Shown here one piece after another: positions 36,850 to 56,900 of a stretch of DNA of 64,000 nt. Numbering within the stretch: the stretch's first letter is position 1; the number at the start of each line of letters is the position of its first letter. A program made the position numbers and the translations under genes. Source of the DNA: Henckelia pumila. Taxonomy: Eukaryota; Streptophyta; Magnoliopsida; Lamiales; Gesneriaceae. The stretch covers positions 131,348,375 through 131,412,374 of the forward strand of contig NC_133121.1 of the NCBI RefSeq assembly GCF_033568475.1, read 5' to 3'. The notes beneath the pieces are model-generated. The model was not told the DNA's origin and ran no database searches. It saw only the letters and a program-made list of their open reading frames with translations.

Positions 36850-38667
36850 ATGATGGGGAATCGACTCAATGTTTTGTCTAAGATTTCCGATCGTTTCAAG
36901 AAAAAGAAGCAGCCTCTTCCTATCGAAACCTCGTTCAAGCTTCCTTCTCAACTACCCTCCTGGCCTCCAGGTGATCATCATCAGTCGCTTCTTCAACTGA
37001 AAATAGTGAAAAATTTGATCTTTCGCGCACATTTTTAATATATATATCTTATATGGTACTGTGAGCTAGCAAGATTAACTCTTTCATGAATGTTTTTTTT
37101 TTGGGAATACGGTTTAGGTGGAGATTTTGCACGTGGAACCATTGATCTTGGAGGACTAGAGATATGCCAAGTATCAGCATTCACCAAAGTTTGGACTGCG
37201 CACGAGGGAGGACCGGATAATCTCGGTGCGACGTTTTTCGAAGCTTCTACGGTGCCGGATGGATTCTTTATACTTGGTTGCTACAGCCAACCGAACAACA
37301 AGGCGTTAAACGGATGGATTCTTGCAGCAAAAGACGTGACTTGTGATCCTTGTCGGAATGTGCTAAAGCCACCAATTGATTATTCTCTTGTTTGGAGTAG
37401 TGAATCTTTGAAAATCAAGCAAGATGGTGTTGGCTATATATGGCTTCCGATCCCCCCTGAAGGGTATAAAGTCATTGGACATGTTGTCACGAATTCGCCA
37501 CAGAAACCGGCTCTTGATAAGGTCCGATGCGTGGAAATAGATTTCACGGATGATTGCGAAAACGGGGCGTTGATTTGGTCTTTAGAGACGGGTGTGAATG
37601 TTTATATCTCGAGACCGAGAGTCAGGGGAGTTGAGGCCATGGGAATCCTGGCAGGCACATTCGTGGCTCGAACGAATGGCGTCGAATCTGATGTTTTAGC
37701 CTGTTTGAAGAATGCTGACGGGAGTAGAAATGCAATGCCTAATGTAGAGCAGATCAAGGCATTGGTTGAAGCTTACTCCCTCCATATATACTTTCACCCC
37801 GACGAAAACTACTTCCCTTCCTCTGTTACATGGTTCTTTCGAAACGGGGCGTTGTTGTACGCGAAAGGCGACGAATCGAATCCTGTTTCCATCGACGAAA
37901 CAGGTTCGAATCTTCCTCAGGGTGGCGGGAACGACGGTGCTTTCTGGATCGATCTTCCCACGGATGACGCAAGTAAAGAAAGAGTCAAGAAAGGTGATTT
38001 AGCAGAAGCATGTGCTTATTTGCACGTGAAACCAATGTTTGGTGGGACATTTACGGACATAGCCATTTGGGTGTTTTACCCTTTCAACGGCCCCGCGAAG
38101 GCTAAAGTCGAGTTTTTCAACATTTCGTTAGGAAAAATCGGGGAACACGTGGGCGACTGGGAGCATGTCACACTGAGAATCAGCAACTTGGATGGTGAGC
38201 TGAAGAGTGTGTACTTTGGCCAGCATAGCAGAGGGATTTGGCTGGACTCATCCGAGTTGGAATTCGAGAACGGGAACCGGCCCGTGGCCTACTCGTCGTT
38301 GAGTGGGCACGCGTCGTATCCGAGGCCAGGGCTCGTGTTGCAAGGAAGTGGGAATATAGGGATAAGAAATGACAGTGCTAAGAGCAAGGTTTTGATGGAG
38401 GTGGGGGCTAAGTTTGTGGTGGTGAAGGCAGAGTATTTGGGATCGATTTTCGTCGAGCCGGCGTGGTTGAACTATGGAAGGGAATGGGGGCCAAAGATCA
38501 GGTATAGCATTGAGGATGAACTGAAGAAAGTTGAGAAGGTATTGCCAGGGAAATTGAAGAGGTTGTTTGATAAGATTGTGAGGAGTCTCCCTAATGAGGT
38601 TTTGGGTGAGGAAGGGCCTACTGGACCTAAAGGTAAAGATAGTTGGATGGGTGATGAAAGGGATTGA
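36850..38667 (+). CDS. DUF946 / Vps62-like plant protein of unknown function
   Basis: Two exons, 36850-36970 and 37118-38667, giving 556 residues. After a short basic N-terminus (RFKKKKQPLP) the second exon carries the whole DUF946 domain. Characteristic stretches are WTAHEGGPDNLGATFFEAS, FILGCYSQPNN, IYFHPDENYFPSSVTWFF, HVGDWEHVTLRISN and SSLSGHASYPRPGLVL. The family is annotated by resemblance to yeast Vps62, but no biochemical role is established that I know of. No signal peptide or membrane segment is seen. Two consecutive ATGs (36850, 36853) are possible starts. The intron after the first 40 codons, with a phase-1 junction creating GGDF, is well supported. I recall At5g18490 as a related Arabidopsis member. 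Confidence 0.9.
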
Positions 38668-39595
38668 TTGATTCTTAAGTAAACTTGAAATATTTTAGCT
38701 TCTTTTCTTCTTTAAAAAAAATAGAATGGAAGAAGCTATATTTGATGTATTTATTTAATTTTCTTTGTATAAATTTAGGTGAAGTTGTAAAGAAAGACAG
38801 AAGAATAAAATCACTAATAATTATTTTTATATATATAAGTTAGAGTGCATTGGGATCACACAAAGTCACAAACTATATGGTTTCAATATTTTTATAGAAA
38901 TACTGTATAATACTATATCAAATTTATATAATAGAGTACAGTTTTAAAATTTGAAAAATCCGACCTCACTTACCTTAAAAATTTTAATAAATGTAATATT
39001 ATTATATTACTAAACCAAAATATGGAAAAATGAAACAATAAGAAAGGAGCCGAATTTGGCCATATGTATGTCTTATCTTATAATGTAAACAGAAACATAT
39101 GGAGTTTTTTCTAATTACCTAATTATAATTATTTGAAATAAATTCTGCTCCGGAAAGTAAATTTTATGGTAATGTAATCGTTATTCGTTAGTTCGTTAAT
39201 TTGCATATTTTTTATTTTACAATGCCTACATGTGCGTTCATGAGGATTATATAGGTTTACATGTACGTTCTATTTGAAGTTATAATTTTTTTTTAAAATG
39301 CATTTGAAAGAGTTTTTCCAAATAAATTATAGAGATAATTTTGTGATATTAAATGTAAATTTTGTGATTTCAAATGCAATATATAATTCTCAATGTACAT
39401 GTTGCATTACACATTTCCTTTGAAGTTACAAAATTATCTCTCAACTTTATTTCGAATCAATATTTCAAAATACATTAAGGATAGTTTGGTAATTTCAAGT
39501 ATAATGTATAATAATCCAATGTGTAACTCTTTTTTTTTTACGCTCCAATATATAGCTCTCAATGTACATGTACCATAACTTTTTTAATATTTTTT

Positions 39596-39897
39596 GGAAA
39601 AATAAGTTTTAGTCCATTAACGTGTTCATGTTTTGGTTTTGGTCCATTAACTTTTTCGATGTGGGTTTTAGTATAATATTTTGCATTTTCAGTGTTTTTT
39701 TTGTTCAACTGCATACATGTCAACTTTTGATTGGTCCAAAATGATGACGTGGACCAATCAAAAGCTGACACGTATGCAGTTGGACCAAAAAACACTGAAA
39801 ATGCAAATTTAGTGTACAAGAACCCACATCAGAAAAGTTAATAGACCAAAACCCAAAGAGGATAAAATTACTAGACCAAAAAACTTATTATTTTCCC
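39596..39897. mobile_element. Large fold-back MITE
   Basis: Two arms of about 145 bp pair across a roughly 12-bp centre: the left arm reads tttggtccattaacttttt, gcattttcagtgtttttt and cttttgattggtcca, and the right arm contains their complements. Arm similarity is roughly 80% by eye. Class uncertain; Mutator-like fold-back elements in plants have this look. No exact target duplication found. Confidence 0.7.
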
Positions 39898-40151
39898 ATA
39901 ATTTTTTTACCTGAATGTCGACGTGACATTGGACATGCAGGTAATGCCATCATCATATCAACATTTTCATTAACAAAAAACTAAATAGAAAATATAATTT
40001 TAAATTTGTGGATTGATATCATAAATTGATCAGCAACATGACAAAAAAAATGTATACGAACTAGGTACCGAATATGTAATTTCCGGATGAGTTCGTGTTA
40101 GCATAGATCTACTATCCTAATGTTGAATCCAAGCATCCAAAATTAATTTGG

Positions 40152-40179
40152 ATAAAGAAAGAAAGAAAGAAAGAAAGAA
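40152..40179 (+). repeat. (AAAG)n microsatellite
   Basis: Six consecutive 'aaag' units. Confidence 0.85.
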
Positions 40180-40419
40180 TTAATTAGTCCCAACCAATCA
40201 TTAACATACCAAGACCCTCCTAGCTATATATAATATTCGACAGATCATATATGTTTTTGTGTATAATATATATCCATATCTACTGAATTATATACCTCAC
40301 CTTCCATAATTCCTTATTCTTTTCCAGAACTGCTCATCTGTTGCTATCGATATATTTTCATTTTAATTAATGTAATAAAATTAAAATAACGCCATAAAAT
40401 GTAACCCGATGTAGATAGT

Positions 40420-40530
40420 AGTGTTTGGGATTGCGCTATGAAGCACTTTTGAGTTTTTTTTTCATAAAATTTTGAAATGTTATAAAAAAAAAACTCAAAA
40501 GCGCTTTCTAAAAACAATTTCGAACACTTC
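40420..40530. mobile_element. Small fold-back MITE
   Basis: A 111-bp hairpin: agtgtttgggatt at the left and aatttcgaacactt at the right, with inner arms gcacttttgagttttttt and aaaaaaactcaaaagcgc. The ends resemble those of the PIF/Harbinger MITE at 5656, but no TTA duplication is present. Confidence 0.5.
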
Positions 40531-41189
40531 CATAACTATGATCAAGCTGCTGGGTAGATAAAAAGTTGATGCTCATACTCGTTACTCGATAGTCAACTCG
40601 TTATTTTAATCCATCTTCTTTATGGTTCCTAAAATTAACGACATGAATTATATATTTGTTCTGCGGCTTCTGCCTTGTTTTTCAAAACAAATAATGTATG
40701 TTTTATTAATTTATATTCAAATCATGTAAGTAGTATTTTCCTGTAGTTGAAACGGCACGCACGAATGTTTCTGTCAAGATTTCAACGTCAAATTAATGAA
40801 TAATTCTAAGGTATGATATTATATATAAGTTTATAACCCTCTTACATGATTAAATTTTACGTAACACTTTCGACGTTTTAGCTTCTCTTTTGTCTTTACG
40901 CATATATGTATATATATAGTTCGTATTTGGCGACTATAAACATCCATCCAACCTTCGTCAAAAGAAATTTCTGTCTCTAGCTAGCTAATTATCATGTTCC
41001 CGTCTCGTCTCGTTTCGTCTTAATTATCTGCTTGATCCGACTCACTAGGCAAGAGTTTTAGATTTTTCATGCTGTAGGAGACATAGATCAGCTAGCTATG
41101 ATGAGGAGAAATTAAGAAGCTTTCTATCAATGGAAGAAAGGGCGGCCTTACAAAACCAAAGAATAATCATGAAAAGGTCAGGCTGGCAA

Positions 41190-41704
41190 TATATGATCAA
41201 TATATGCACTTGCATGTATATCTGTTGTCATTTCTTTGCTTTTAGATACACACGAAAACTAATCAAAGGTATTTGTTAAGCCACCACCCTTTTTCTGAAA
41301 ATAAATATAATAATCATATTTTTTATGTTTTTTTTTTTACTAGAAGATTTTGTTGTATTGAAAATTTCGGATCTGGTATCAGATGAGCTACGATTGAGTT
41401 TGTATTTGAGAGATATTTGAAGGAAATATTTGAAATTTGAGATTGATTTGATTGTCATGACAAACAATATATAAATCCACAATTAATCACCTCTTGATCG
41501 TTACATTGGATTATTAGGTTTGTTCTTGAGTTGTGAGTGTGCATAATGTAAAATATGGTTTTCCAGTTTGCAATATTTTTTATATTTAATTTCGAAATGG
41601 CAAAAAGCAAATTATATTATGATCAATATCTGCACTTGCATGTCATGAGCATGTATATCTGGTGTCATTCCTTTGCTTTTAGATACACACGAAAACTAAT
41701 CAAG
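41190..41704 (+). repeat. Dispersed direct repeat, two copies of about 80-90 bp
   Basis: 41190-41268 and 41616-41704 share 'tgatcaatat.tgcacttgcatgt' and 'ttgcttttagatacacacg' in the same order, with about 345 bp between them. The intervening part includes 'atctggtatcagatgagc', which looks like a retrotransposon primer-binding region, but no LTRs were found. Confidence 0.6.
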
Positions 41705-43564
41705 AGTCAATTTCGTGAAACGTACATGCATGTCTCTTAATATATTGGGTATTAATTTTTACGTTAAAAATATTACTGTTTATTGCAAATATGAGTAAGG
41801 TTGATCTGTCTCATGGATAAAGATCTGTGAGAACGTCTTACGAAAACCTACTCGATATATATGTTTCACTCTTTAATTTCTTTTTTTTTTCCAATATTCA
41901 TATAAAATATCTTATATATCTACATTCTTGTAGCACCCTTGTGTAAGTAGGTCACCATGAAGAATACAAAAAATTCCTGTGTCAAATATTGTAACTTCGA
42001 TATTCCTAGTAGCTAAGGGTTGTAATTCCAGCGCCTCATGTGCTGCAACTTGCAACAGTCTTATGTTGAATTTTGGGGTTCGATTTTATGCTGAGATTTG
42101 ATATTTACATTCTATATTCTGTTATTTATACTCAACTTTTGAAAGATATTTTATACATAAAATGTAGTGTAGAGAATAAAAAATAAAAACTAAATATCAA
42201 CTCGTTATTTATTGTAGATTTGAGTATAATATTGACGAAAAATACTTGTTTACTAATTACTACGATGATACAACAAACTAAAATATTTTCATTAACTATT
42301 AATGTCCATTAAAATATTATTCACAAAAGTTATAATATTTACGTCATGCACTAAAATAATAATAAAAAGTTTATTTCTTCTTTCTGTTTACATAAATAAT
42401 TAGTTTGCTACAAACAAGCCTGTAATAATAATAATAAACAAATTAGCGCTACAAATTATATGCCAAAAAGGACAATTTACCTAAAACAATAAACAAAACG
42501 CTACAACAACGTCGGACATATATGCTCCACCTGTTCATTATTATAACGCGAAAACCTAAAGGAAATTTTAGAAAAAAACACCATGTTTCCGGTGCTCCAA
42601 AATTGAATAAATGAAAAATGTCCAATCACCTAATAACGATTAATTAAACCACTTAAAAAATAGTCTAATTTTCAAATTGTCTCCATGTATCATGCATGTA
42701 GTGTGTAGATTCAATAATAAAAATCGAATCAATATACATATCATTACAATAATAATGCTATTCAATATTTCTCTAGCTCCCCGAAACTTACTCCATTTGC
42801 ACTTGCTTCCCGCTCTTCTTTATGTACCCATTAAATTCAAAGAAGCAAAAAAATAAAAAAATCTCAATATCATCATCATGAATTGTATATTTGCCATAAA
42901 AAGGCGCAAGCTATTCAAAAACATGATGAACTTTTTATACCATCATATATAATTATAATTAAAGAAATAAAAGTGGATCATTGTAAAATAATAATGCATG
43001 CAAGAAGAAAGTTTCTTTAATGTGGGCAAAAGAGAGAGTCAAAAGCTGCCAAAAATGCATAACAATATCGCGGGAAATCAGACAACTTATTGAAAGAGAC
43101 CAAGTTTTCCCTTTTCATAGCTTACTTACAGATCTAATCCAACCTTAATATATAAAAAAATTAACCACATTTGGGATTAAACAAACTAACACTACTCTCT
43201 TAGTTCAATGATCATCTCGATCCGCGTGAGAATTTTCTTGTTTCCATACTTTTCTATTACCAATACACAAGTATGTTTGTTTTCATGGGGCCTGCGAAAA
43301 TCCATGCATGTTGCACTGATTTTTTTTTAATGGTTGAAATATACACTAGAAAAGTGTCTATTTCCACCACCCTTTTGCTTTTTTCTTATTGCAGGCCGGC
43401 ACATAACCAAGAATTCTGTCTAGGGAACTTCTTTTATTTGAAAACAAAAGAGAGTTTTTTGAATTTCTTTTGCCTGAAAAGATATATAGATAGATAAGAG
43501 GGTTGCATGTGTGTCCTTAATATGTGACATGTGATTTCTTGATCTTTAATTTGACAGAAGATTA

Positions 43565-45600
43565 ATGGAGACACAAGCTGGGACTGGGGCAGAAGTGAGG
43601 CGGCTCAATGTCGTCTACTTTCTTAGTCGAAAGGGTCGTATCGAACACCCTCACCTCATTCGAATCCATCATCTGTCAAGAAATGGGGTTCGCTTGCGAG
43701 GTCTTTTTTTCATTAGTTTGAGTCAATCTGTTCGAAAACTCGAAACGAATCACGCTTGTACGTGTCTGATATGTGTGGATATTTGTATATGACTTAGATG
43801 TTAAGAGATGGCTGGGAGATTTGCGCGGAAAAGACATGCCGGAATCATTCTCTTGGTCATACAAGAGGTATAAATGTACTTGGTACTTTTTTGTCTCAAC
43901 TTTTGCCATTTGGATGGGCCAGTCTTTTCTCTTCAGTGACTAATTTCTTGATCAAATTCTAAGGGGAAATGATTCATTAATTTTGTAATTTTGACCTATA
44001 ATTTGACAGGAGATATAAGACCGGCTATGTGTGGCAAGATTTATTCGATGATGATCTTATTACTCCAATATCAGACAATGAATATGTTGTCAAAGGATCA
44101 GAGATTTCATCCTCTATTATCAACAGAGGTAAACTAATTTTTAGATCAGTCTACCAAAAGTTTAGATTCTGGTATGAAATTCAATTTGAGCTGTTTCTTT
44201 CATGATATATACTCTGACAGATTCTGCATGCACCCAAAAAAAATCTGCAGCAACTCAAAAAGATAAGCAACCAGCAAAAGACCGAAAAACAGAGGAAAAC
44301 CAAAGCCATTCATCAGAAACTTCGTTCAATGTCCCAAGAAAATCTTCATCCGAAATCGAAGAAGAATCCCTCGTCTTCGGCTCCGAGACATCAACGTTGA
44401 CGGACGACTCTACGAAACTCGAAATGGAGAAGAATTCAGACACAGCAGCACACAAGAAACAAGAGAAAAAACCCGAAAAAATCGAGACTTCTTCGTGGAC
44501 TTCCGACGACTCCAAGCTCAAGAAAGACAAGAGCAGAAGCAACAGAGTTAAGATTAGTACCACGCCAGCTGATTCATCCAACAGCACTTCCTCCTCCGAG
44601 CCTCGTTTTACGAGAAGCAAGAGCTACTCTAGTGGCGCATCGAGCATATTTCGGAACTTGATGAACTGCGGTGCTTTGAGTACTAATGATTCAGCAGTTG
44701 TGATGGTCAATAAGCAACACAAATACCCTTTATTGAATGTGTGTGGTAGTGATCAAAGAAATGTTGATTCATCACTAATATGCAAAAGGGATAAGCTTGG
44801 AGGCTCTCATAGGATCTTTGGGACTCCTAAATTGGCTCATTCCCATTGGATTAGTGGCAGGTATTTCAAGTTGAAGCATTTATATATCCAAAAATATCCT
44901 ACAATTTTTAGTTTAAAGTCAAAAAGTTTGGGTCAGTTATTGTACATTAGGGTGGTTAGTTAGTTACAATTGTTGGATAACAGGAAGAGTTGCGATGGGG
45001 TGATGGATTCAACAAAGAACAAGATTGAATTTAAAGATCAAAGGGTGCCTTGTGCTGCTAATTTCAAGCCTATTAACTGGCCAAATTGCTCGTAAGTACT
45101 TTCTCCATTTGAGTTCTATACAGTATTCGACTGATTATGATTTGAATAAGCTGGTTCAATTGTTGGTGGAAGTTTGGTGTCATTACACACACAAAATATG
45201 GACATTACTTTGCTCCATATAGAATATTGAATTTGACAGTCGCACGGATTTTTATTACTTGGACAATGACATTGATGGGTTATTATAACAATCTTACACA
45301 AATTCAATTGTTTTGAAAGAAATAAAATATGGAAATTGTTATGCGAACACATCATATAATATTTACCGAAAATTATAGCTCGTGTTAGTATTATAATTCA
45401 AAAATTTTAAACTCTATGGCAGCAATATTGCATCATATTTGGTTGACTAATAGCTTTTTATTGCTTGCGTATGTATTGGCAGGCAATGTGGGAAGCCATT
45501 CAAGCCAGAAAAGCTACATGTCCACATGAAATCTTGCAAGGCTATCAAATCAAACTCCAAGGAAGCTGCAAACTCTCCTGCTCTGAAGATCAAGATTTAG
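43565..45600 (+). CDS. SOK: SOSEKI-family polarity protein (DUF966, DIX-like domain)
   Basis: Six exons: 43565-43700, 43798-43867, 44010-44128, 44221-44860, 44984-45091, 45483-45600; product 396 residues. The N-terminal DIX-like domain (about residues 12-100) reads [40 protein letters not shown] and [21 protein letters not shown] long serine- and lysine-rich low-complexity middle follows, then a C-terminal Cys-His motif [26 protein letters not shown] proteins polymerise through the DIX-like domain and accumulate at cell corners or edges to mark tissue polarity. Which of the five Arabidopsis SOKs is the orthologue cannot be decided from motifs alone; the nearby HEXO2 hints at SOK1. Confidence 0.93.
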
Positions 45601-46651
45601 CGTATTGAAGTTTTCTAGCTCATTTATTGTAACAACAATTTTATGACCAAGAATTAACATTTAGTGGTAATAAATCTTTCTTGGTGGCAAAGAAAAAAAG
45701 TTTCGTTTTAAACTTTGTTGTTCAATATGTTTAACCCAAGTGAAATAATTTTCATCATGAAATAATACATCGGCTCACTATCCCTTAAAGAAAAGAAAAA
45801 ACTTGCACTGATAGACGGCTACAAAGTACATACGCATCATGAACCCATGAGTTTCGAATTTTACTTTCGATGATTGAATCTGGAAGACTCCGCGACCAAC
45901 CTCGATGAACTTCTGGTTTTACTTCGATGATTGAATCTGGAAGACACCGCGACGAATCTAGATGAGCTTCTAGTTATACCTCAACGATTTTGAATCTGTA
46001 TTACCTCAACGATTTGAATCTGGAAGACTCCGCCACCAACACATTTCAATTGTTTGCTGTTTTTTTTTGTTTACAAGGATAAAAAAAATTCGAGTCTTGA
46101 ACCTGAGAATTTATCTCCAATGTTGTCAGATTGGTTATTAATGATTGGCAACCATTTGCCTTTATATTCATAGTTTTTTCCTAATTCGGAAAACTAAAAA
46201 AAAAATGAACTCACATTTTAATACCACCTATGGGAAATTTGGGTAGCTATGTGGGCTTTTTGGGAATTGTTCTTCATTATAGCTCAGCAAACAAATTATA
46301 ACTTACTGATATGAAATAAATCAAGAACTTCACTACTACAAAAAAGTCCACTGATTGTCAGTTTTTTTCAAAAAAACGTCGAATATAGAAAAAAAATTAA
46401 TTATTTGTGTATAAGGGGCAGAAACAGAGCATAGAAAATTACAAAACCAACGGAGAAATGAGCATCCCCAACAAACTTTCCCACACTTGCTACGTTAGAA
46501 TATAACTGGACAGAGGGACTTTCATATTTCAAATGCTTATTTGTACCCAGCACCACCTCATCTAACTTGAGGTTCGAAACTTGCCGGAGGAGACATCTAA
46601 GCACCACAAAATGATCGATTCATACGAACATCAGTGTCAGTAACTTCATGC
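45601..46651. other. Convergent spacer between SOSEKI and PP2A
   Basis: Contains the 3' flanks of both genes. A degenerate tandem repeat lies at 45862-46040; otherwise AT-rich without genes. Confidence 0.5.
45862..46040 (+). repeat. Degenerate tandem repeat, unit about 55 bp
   Basis: Two full copies and two partial copies of a unit containing 'cgatgattgaatctggaaga' and 'ccgcgac.aa', ending at about 46040. Confidence 0.7.
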
Positions 46652-53050
<6,399 letters not shown>

Positions 53051-53671
53051 CTTGGTCTATGTTAATGTTCCAATATTGTGTATCAAAAAAGGCAACCGGC
53101 GAAGAAATTTCGTAACCCTAGGCCAAGATTCAGGTGATAGATAATCTTCGGAGGAATTGTGCGTGTGCGGGGGATGAGAGAGAGCTCGGCTGAGAGCAGA
53201 TGGTGGAACCGAGGGAGATGGAGATGGGAGGAGGAGCCAATTTTCTCGATCTGCTTTTATTTAATGTTATTGTTTTGTACTTTGTAAATTCATATATATT
53301 ATTCATAATCTTTATAATATCACTGATTGAAAATAATATTTATATGGCTATTATTGAATTTTAATTTAAAATTGGTTTTTTTTCCTACAGAAACTAATAA
53401 TTAGCCACCACAAGCGCATGCAGGTGTTACGTGTTTATTTATTAAAACTTTTGAGTGGATTGATTGATTTGCTAATAATAATAATTTTGAACACCTGTTT
53501 TTATCCATACATAATTTTGAGCTAACACGATAATATCTAAATTATATTAGACAGATAAATTGAACGGCAGACTTGCTTGAAAAAAAATATATTTAGTTTT
53601 CATAAATAAAAAAATATTATAATTAGAGATAATATATGTAAAATTACATCACTATTCAATAAATTTATTTA
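53051..53671. promoter_or_regulatory. PP2A upstream region
   Basis: The first 170 bp upstream of the ATG, with purine-rich 'gagagag' stretches on one strand, is probably the 5' UTR and core promoter. The rest is AT-rich. It ends at the target duplication of the copia element. Confidence 0.45.
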
Positions 53672-53940
53672 TGTTGTGAAAAAGTAAAAATTTACGGTAA
53701 AAAGTAAATATTCCAAAACTCAAAATATATCAAACTCTGCACTTTATAATATTTTTCTCTCAACTTCAATTGTATTTTTCATCACAAATGAAAACCTATT
53801 TATAGATCCACATTTGAGATTAGTTCAAAAATTAAAACATCATCATCTACATCATCACACACTAATTTTCCACATTTTACAACTCAATATTCAACATTCA
53901 ATATTCAATATTCAACATAATAATAATATATTTTTCAACA
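53672..53940 (-). repeat. 3' LTR of the copia element
   Basis: 269 bp, TG...CA ends, contains short tandem 'atattca' units. Compared with the other LTR I count three substitutions and one 7-bp length difference in that tandem tract, which indicates a recent insertion. Confidence 0.95.
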
Positions 53941-56900
53941 CTCCCCCTTGTGATGATGACCGTGATATGATGACTGTATTCATTACGTATTTTATACTGC
54001 CTCGTTAAAAACCTTACTAGGAAAAACCCAGTGGGATAAAAACCATAGTAAGGGAAAAAGAGTGCAGCCACGTAAACTCCCCCTCATGTTAACATGAGTG
54101 ATTCTTCACATATTCCGTAGATTGCGCATCCCAATGTTGTATATATGCTTTCTGAATATCGTCGTGGGAAGAGCCTTTGTGAAGAGATCTGATGAGTTCT
54201 CACTTGATTGAATGTAACAGATATCAATATCTTTATTCTTCTCAAGCTCTTGAGTGTAGGCAAAGAATTTTGAGGGGATATGTTTGGTTCTGTCACTTTT
54301 GATGTATCCTTCTTTCATTTGAGCAATACATGCAGCATTATCTTCATATAGTGTCACAGGCTTCTTTTCTACTGTCAATCCACACGATATTTGAATATGT
54401 TTGGTCATTGACTTTAACCATACACATTCACGACTTGCTTCATGTAATGCAATAATCTCGGCGTGATTTGATGAAGTTGTTACGAGTGTTTGTTTCTGTG
54501 AACGCCAAGAAATTGCGGTGCCTCCACGAGTAAATACATATCCGGTTTGGGAACGTGCCTTATGTGGATCAGATAAGTATCCAGCATCAGCATAACCAAT
54601 GATACTTTGATTGGTGTCTTTTGAGTACAAAAGTCCCAAATCTGTCGTTCCTCGTAGATAACGGAATATATGTTTAATTCCGTTCCAGTGCCTCTTTGTT
54701 GGATATGAACTGAATCTTGCCAATAAATTTACAGCAAAAGATATATCAGGTCTAGTGCAATTTGCAAGATACATAAGGGCACCAATGGCACTTAGATATG
54801 GTACTTTTGGACCAAGAATAACTTCATCATCTCCACATGGACGGAATGGATCCTTTTCTATGTTTAATGATCTTACAACCATTGGAGTACTTAATGGATT
54901 TGATTTATCCATATTAAAACGTTTAAGGATCTTTTCTATATAATTTGCCTGGTGAACAAAAATTCCACATTCTTTTTGTTCGATTTGCAAACCCAGACAA
55001 TACTTGGTTTTTCCAAGATCCTTCATTTCGAATTCTTCCTTCAAGTACATCATAACTTCTTGAATTTCTTTATTCGTTCCAATGATGTTTAAATCATCAA
55101 CATATACAGCAATAATTACACATCCGGATGTTGTTTTCTTGATGAAAACACAAGGGCATATTGGATCATTTACATATCCCTTTTTCATCAAGTGCTCACT
55201 TAGCCGATTATACCACATTCGGCCGGATTGCTTTAACCCATATAATGATCTTTGCAATTTTACAGAATAAAATTCTCTGGGTTTTGAACTTTGTGCTTCA
55301 GGCATCTTAAATCCTTCAGGGATTTTCATGTATATATCACTATCAAGTGATCCGTATAAGTAAGCTGTAACAACATCCATAAGACACATTTCCAAATTTT
55401 CAGACACTGCCAAACTAATCAAATATCGAAACGTAATTGCATCCATAACAGGAGAATACGTTTCTTCATAATCAATTCCAGGCCTTTGAGAAAAACCTTG
55501 TGCAACAAGTCTAGCTTTATATCTGACTATTTCATTTTTCTCATTTCGCTTTCGAATAAAAACTCATTTGTATCCAACAGGTTTTACACCTTCAGGTGTG
55601 AGGACTATAGGTCCAAAAACATTACGTTTATTCAGCGAATCCAATTCAACCTGGATGGCATCTTTCCATTTGACCCAATCATGACGAGTTTTACATTCAC
55701 CAAAAGATTTTGGTTCATGATCCTCATTTTCATTTACGATGTCACAAGCCACATTATAAGAAAATATATCATCAATATCTTCTATGTCTTTTCGGTTCCA
55801 TATTTTTCCAGTATTAATATAATTGATAGAGATTTCACGATTCTCGTCAGTTTGTGGTTCTGACAGAATATTTTCATCATCAGGTGATTCTTCTGGAACA
55901 CCATTTTCTATTTTATGATCGTCGTGTTTCTCTATGCCTTTTCTTTTCCGAGGATTTTTATCCTTGGAACCGACTGGTCTTCCACGCTTCAAGCGTTTTA
56001 TGACATCATGAGTGTCTTCAATTTGTTTCTTTGGAATTTCAATTCGAGCAGGGGCATTTACAGCATGTATATATGATTTTGTTACCCCTTTTGTGTCTGC
56101 AAATGCATCTGGCATTTGATTTGCAATTCTTTGCATGTGCACAATTTGCTGTACATCTTTCTCACATTGTTTGGTCCTTGGATCCAAATGTAACAATGAT
56201 GGTACATACCATGTGATTTCTTTTTCGATGTGTTTCTTTTCTCCCCCTAACACTGGGAAGATTTCTTCATTAAAATGACAATCAGCAAAGCGTGCTGTAA
56301 ACACATCGCCTGTCTGAGGCTCAAGATATCTAATGATTGATGGACTGTCATAACCGATATAAATACCGATTTTTCTTTGAGGACCCATTTTTGATCGTTG
56401 AGGTGGTGCAATAGGCACATACACCATACATCCAAAAATTCTCAGATGAGAGATATTTGGTTCTTTACCAAATGCAAGTTGCAATGGGGAGAATTTATGA
56501 TATGCACTTGGTCTGATTCGAATTAATGCCGCAGCATGTAAAATTGCATGTCCCCATATAGAAATAGGGAGTTTTGTTTTCATAATCATTGGTCTAGCAA
56601 TCAGTTGTAGACGTTTAATCAATGATTCAGCTAATCCATTTTGCGTATGAACATGAGCTACAGGATGTTCAACAGTGATTCCCATTGACATACAATAATC
56701 ATTGAAAGTCTGGGATGTAAATTCTCCAGCATTATCAAGTGTTATTTTCTTGATTGTATAATCTGGAAATTGATTCCGCAATTTTATTATTTGAGCCATT
56801 AATCTTGCAAATGCCACATTTCGAGTTGACAATAAGCATACATGTGACCATCTGCTAGAAGCATCGATCAATACCATAAAATATCGAAATGGTCCACATG

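Larger units (their letters stand above)
38668..43564. other. 4.9-kb AT-rich intergenic region
   Basis: No coding frame longer than chance and no RNA gene recognised. It holds two fold-back elements, an (AAAG)n microsatellite and a dispersed duplication listed separately. The last few hundred bases form the SOSEKI promoter. Confidence 0.5.

Noticed and set aside
40860-41180. Possible microRNA precursor
   Set aside because: I compared it with the mature sequences of common plant miRNA families I remember and found no match or convincing stem.
44255-44620. A 121-codon minus-strand frame with a leucine-rich stretch
   Set aside because: Antisense of the serine- and lysine-rich SOSEKI linker; the leucine and serine runs are a codon-composition artefact.
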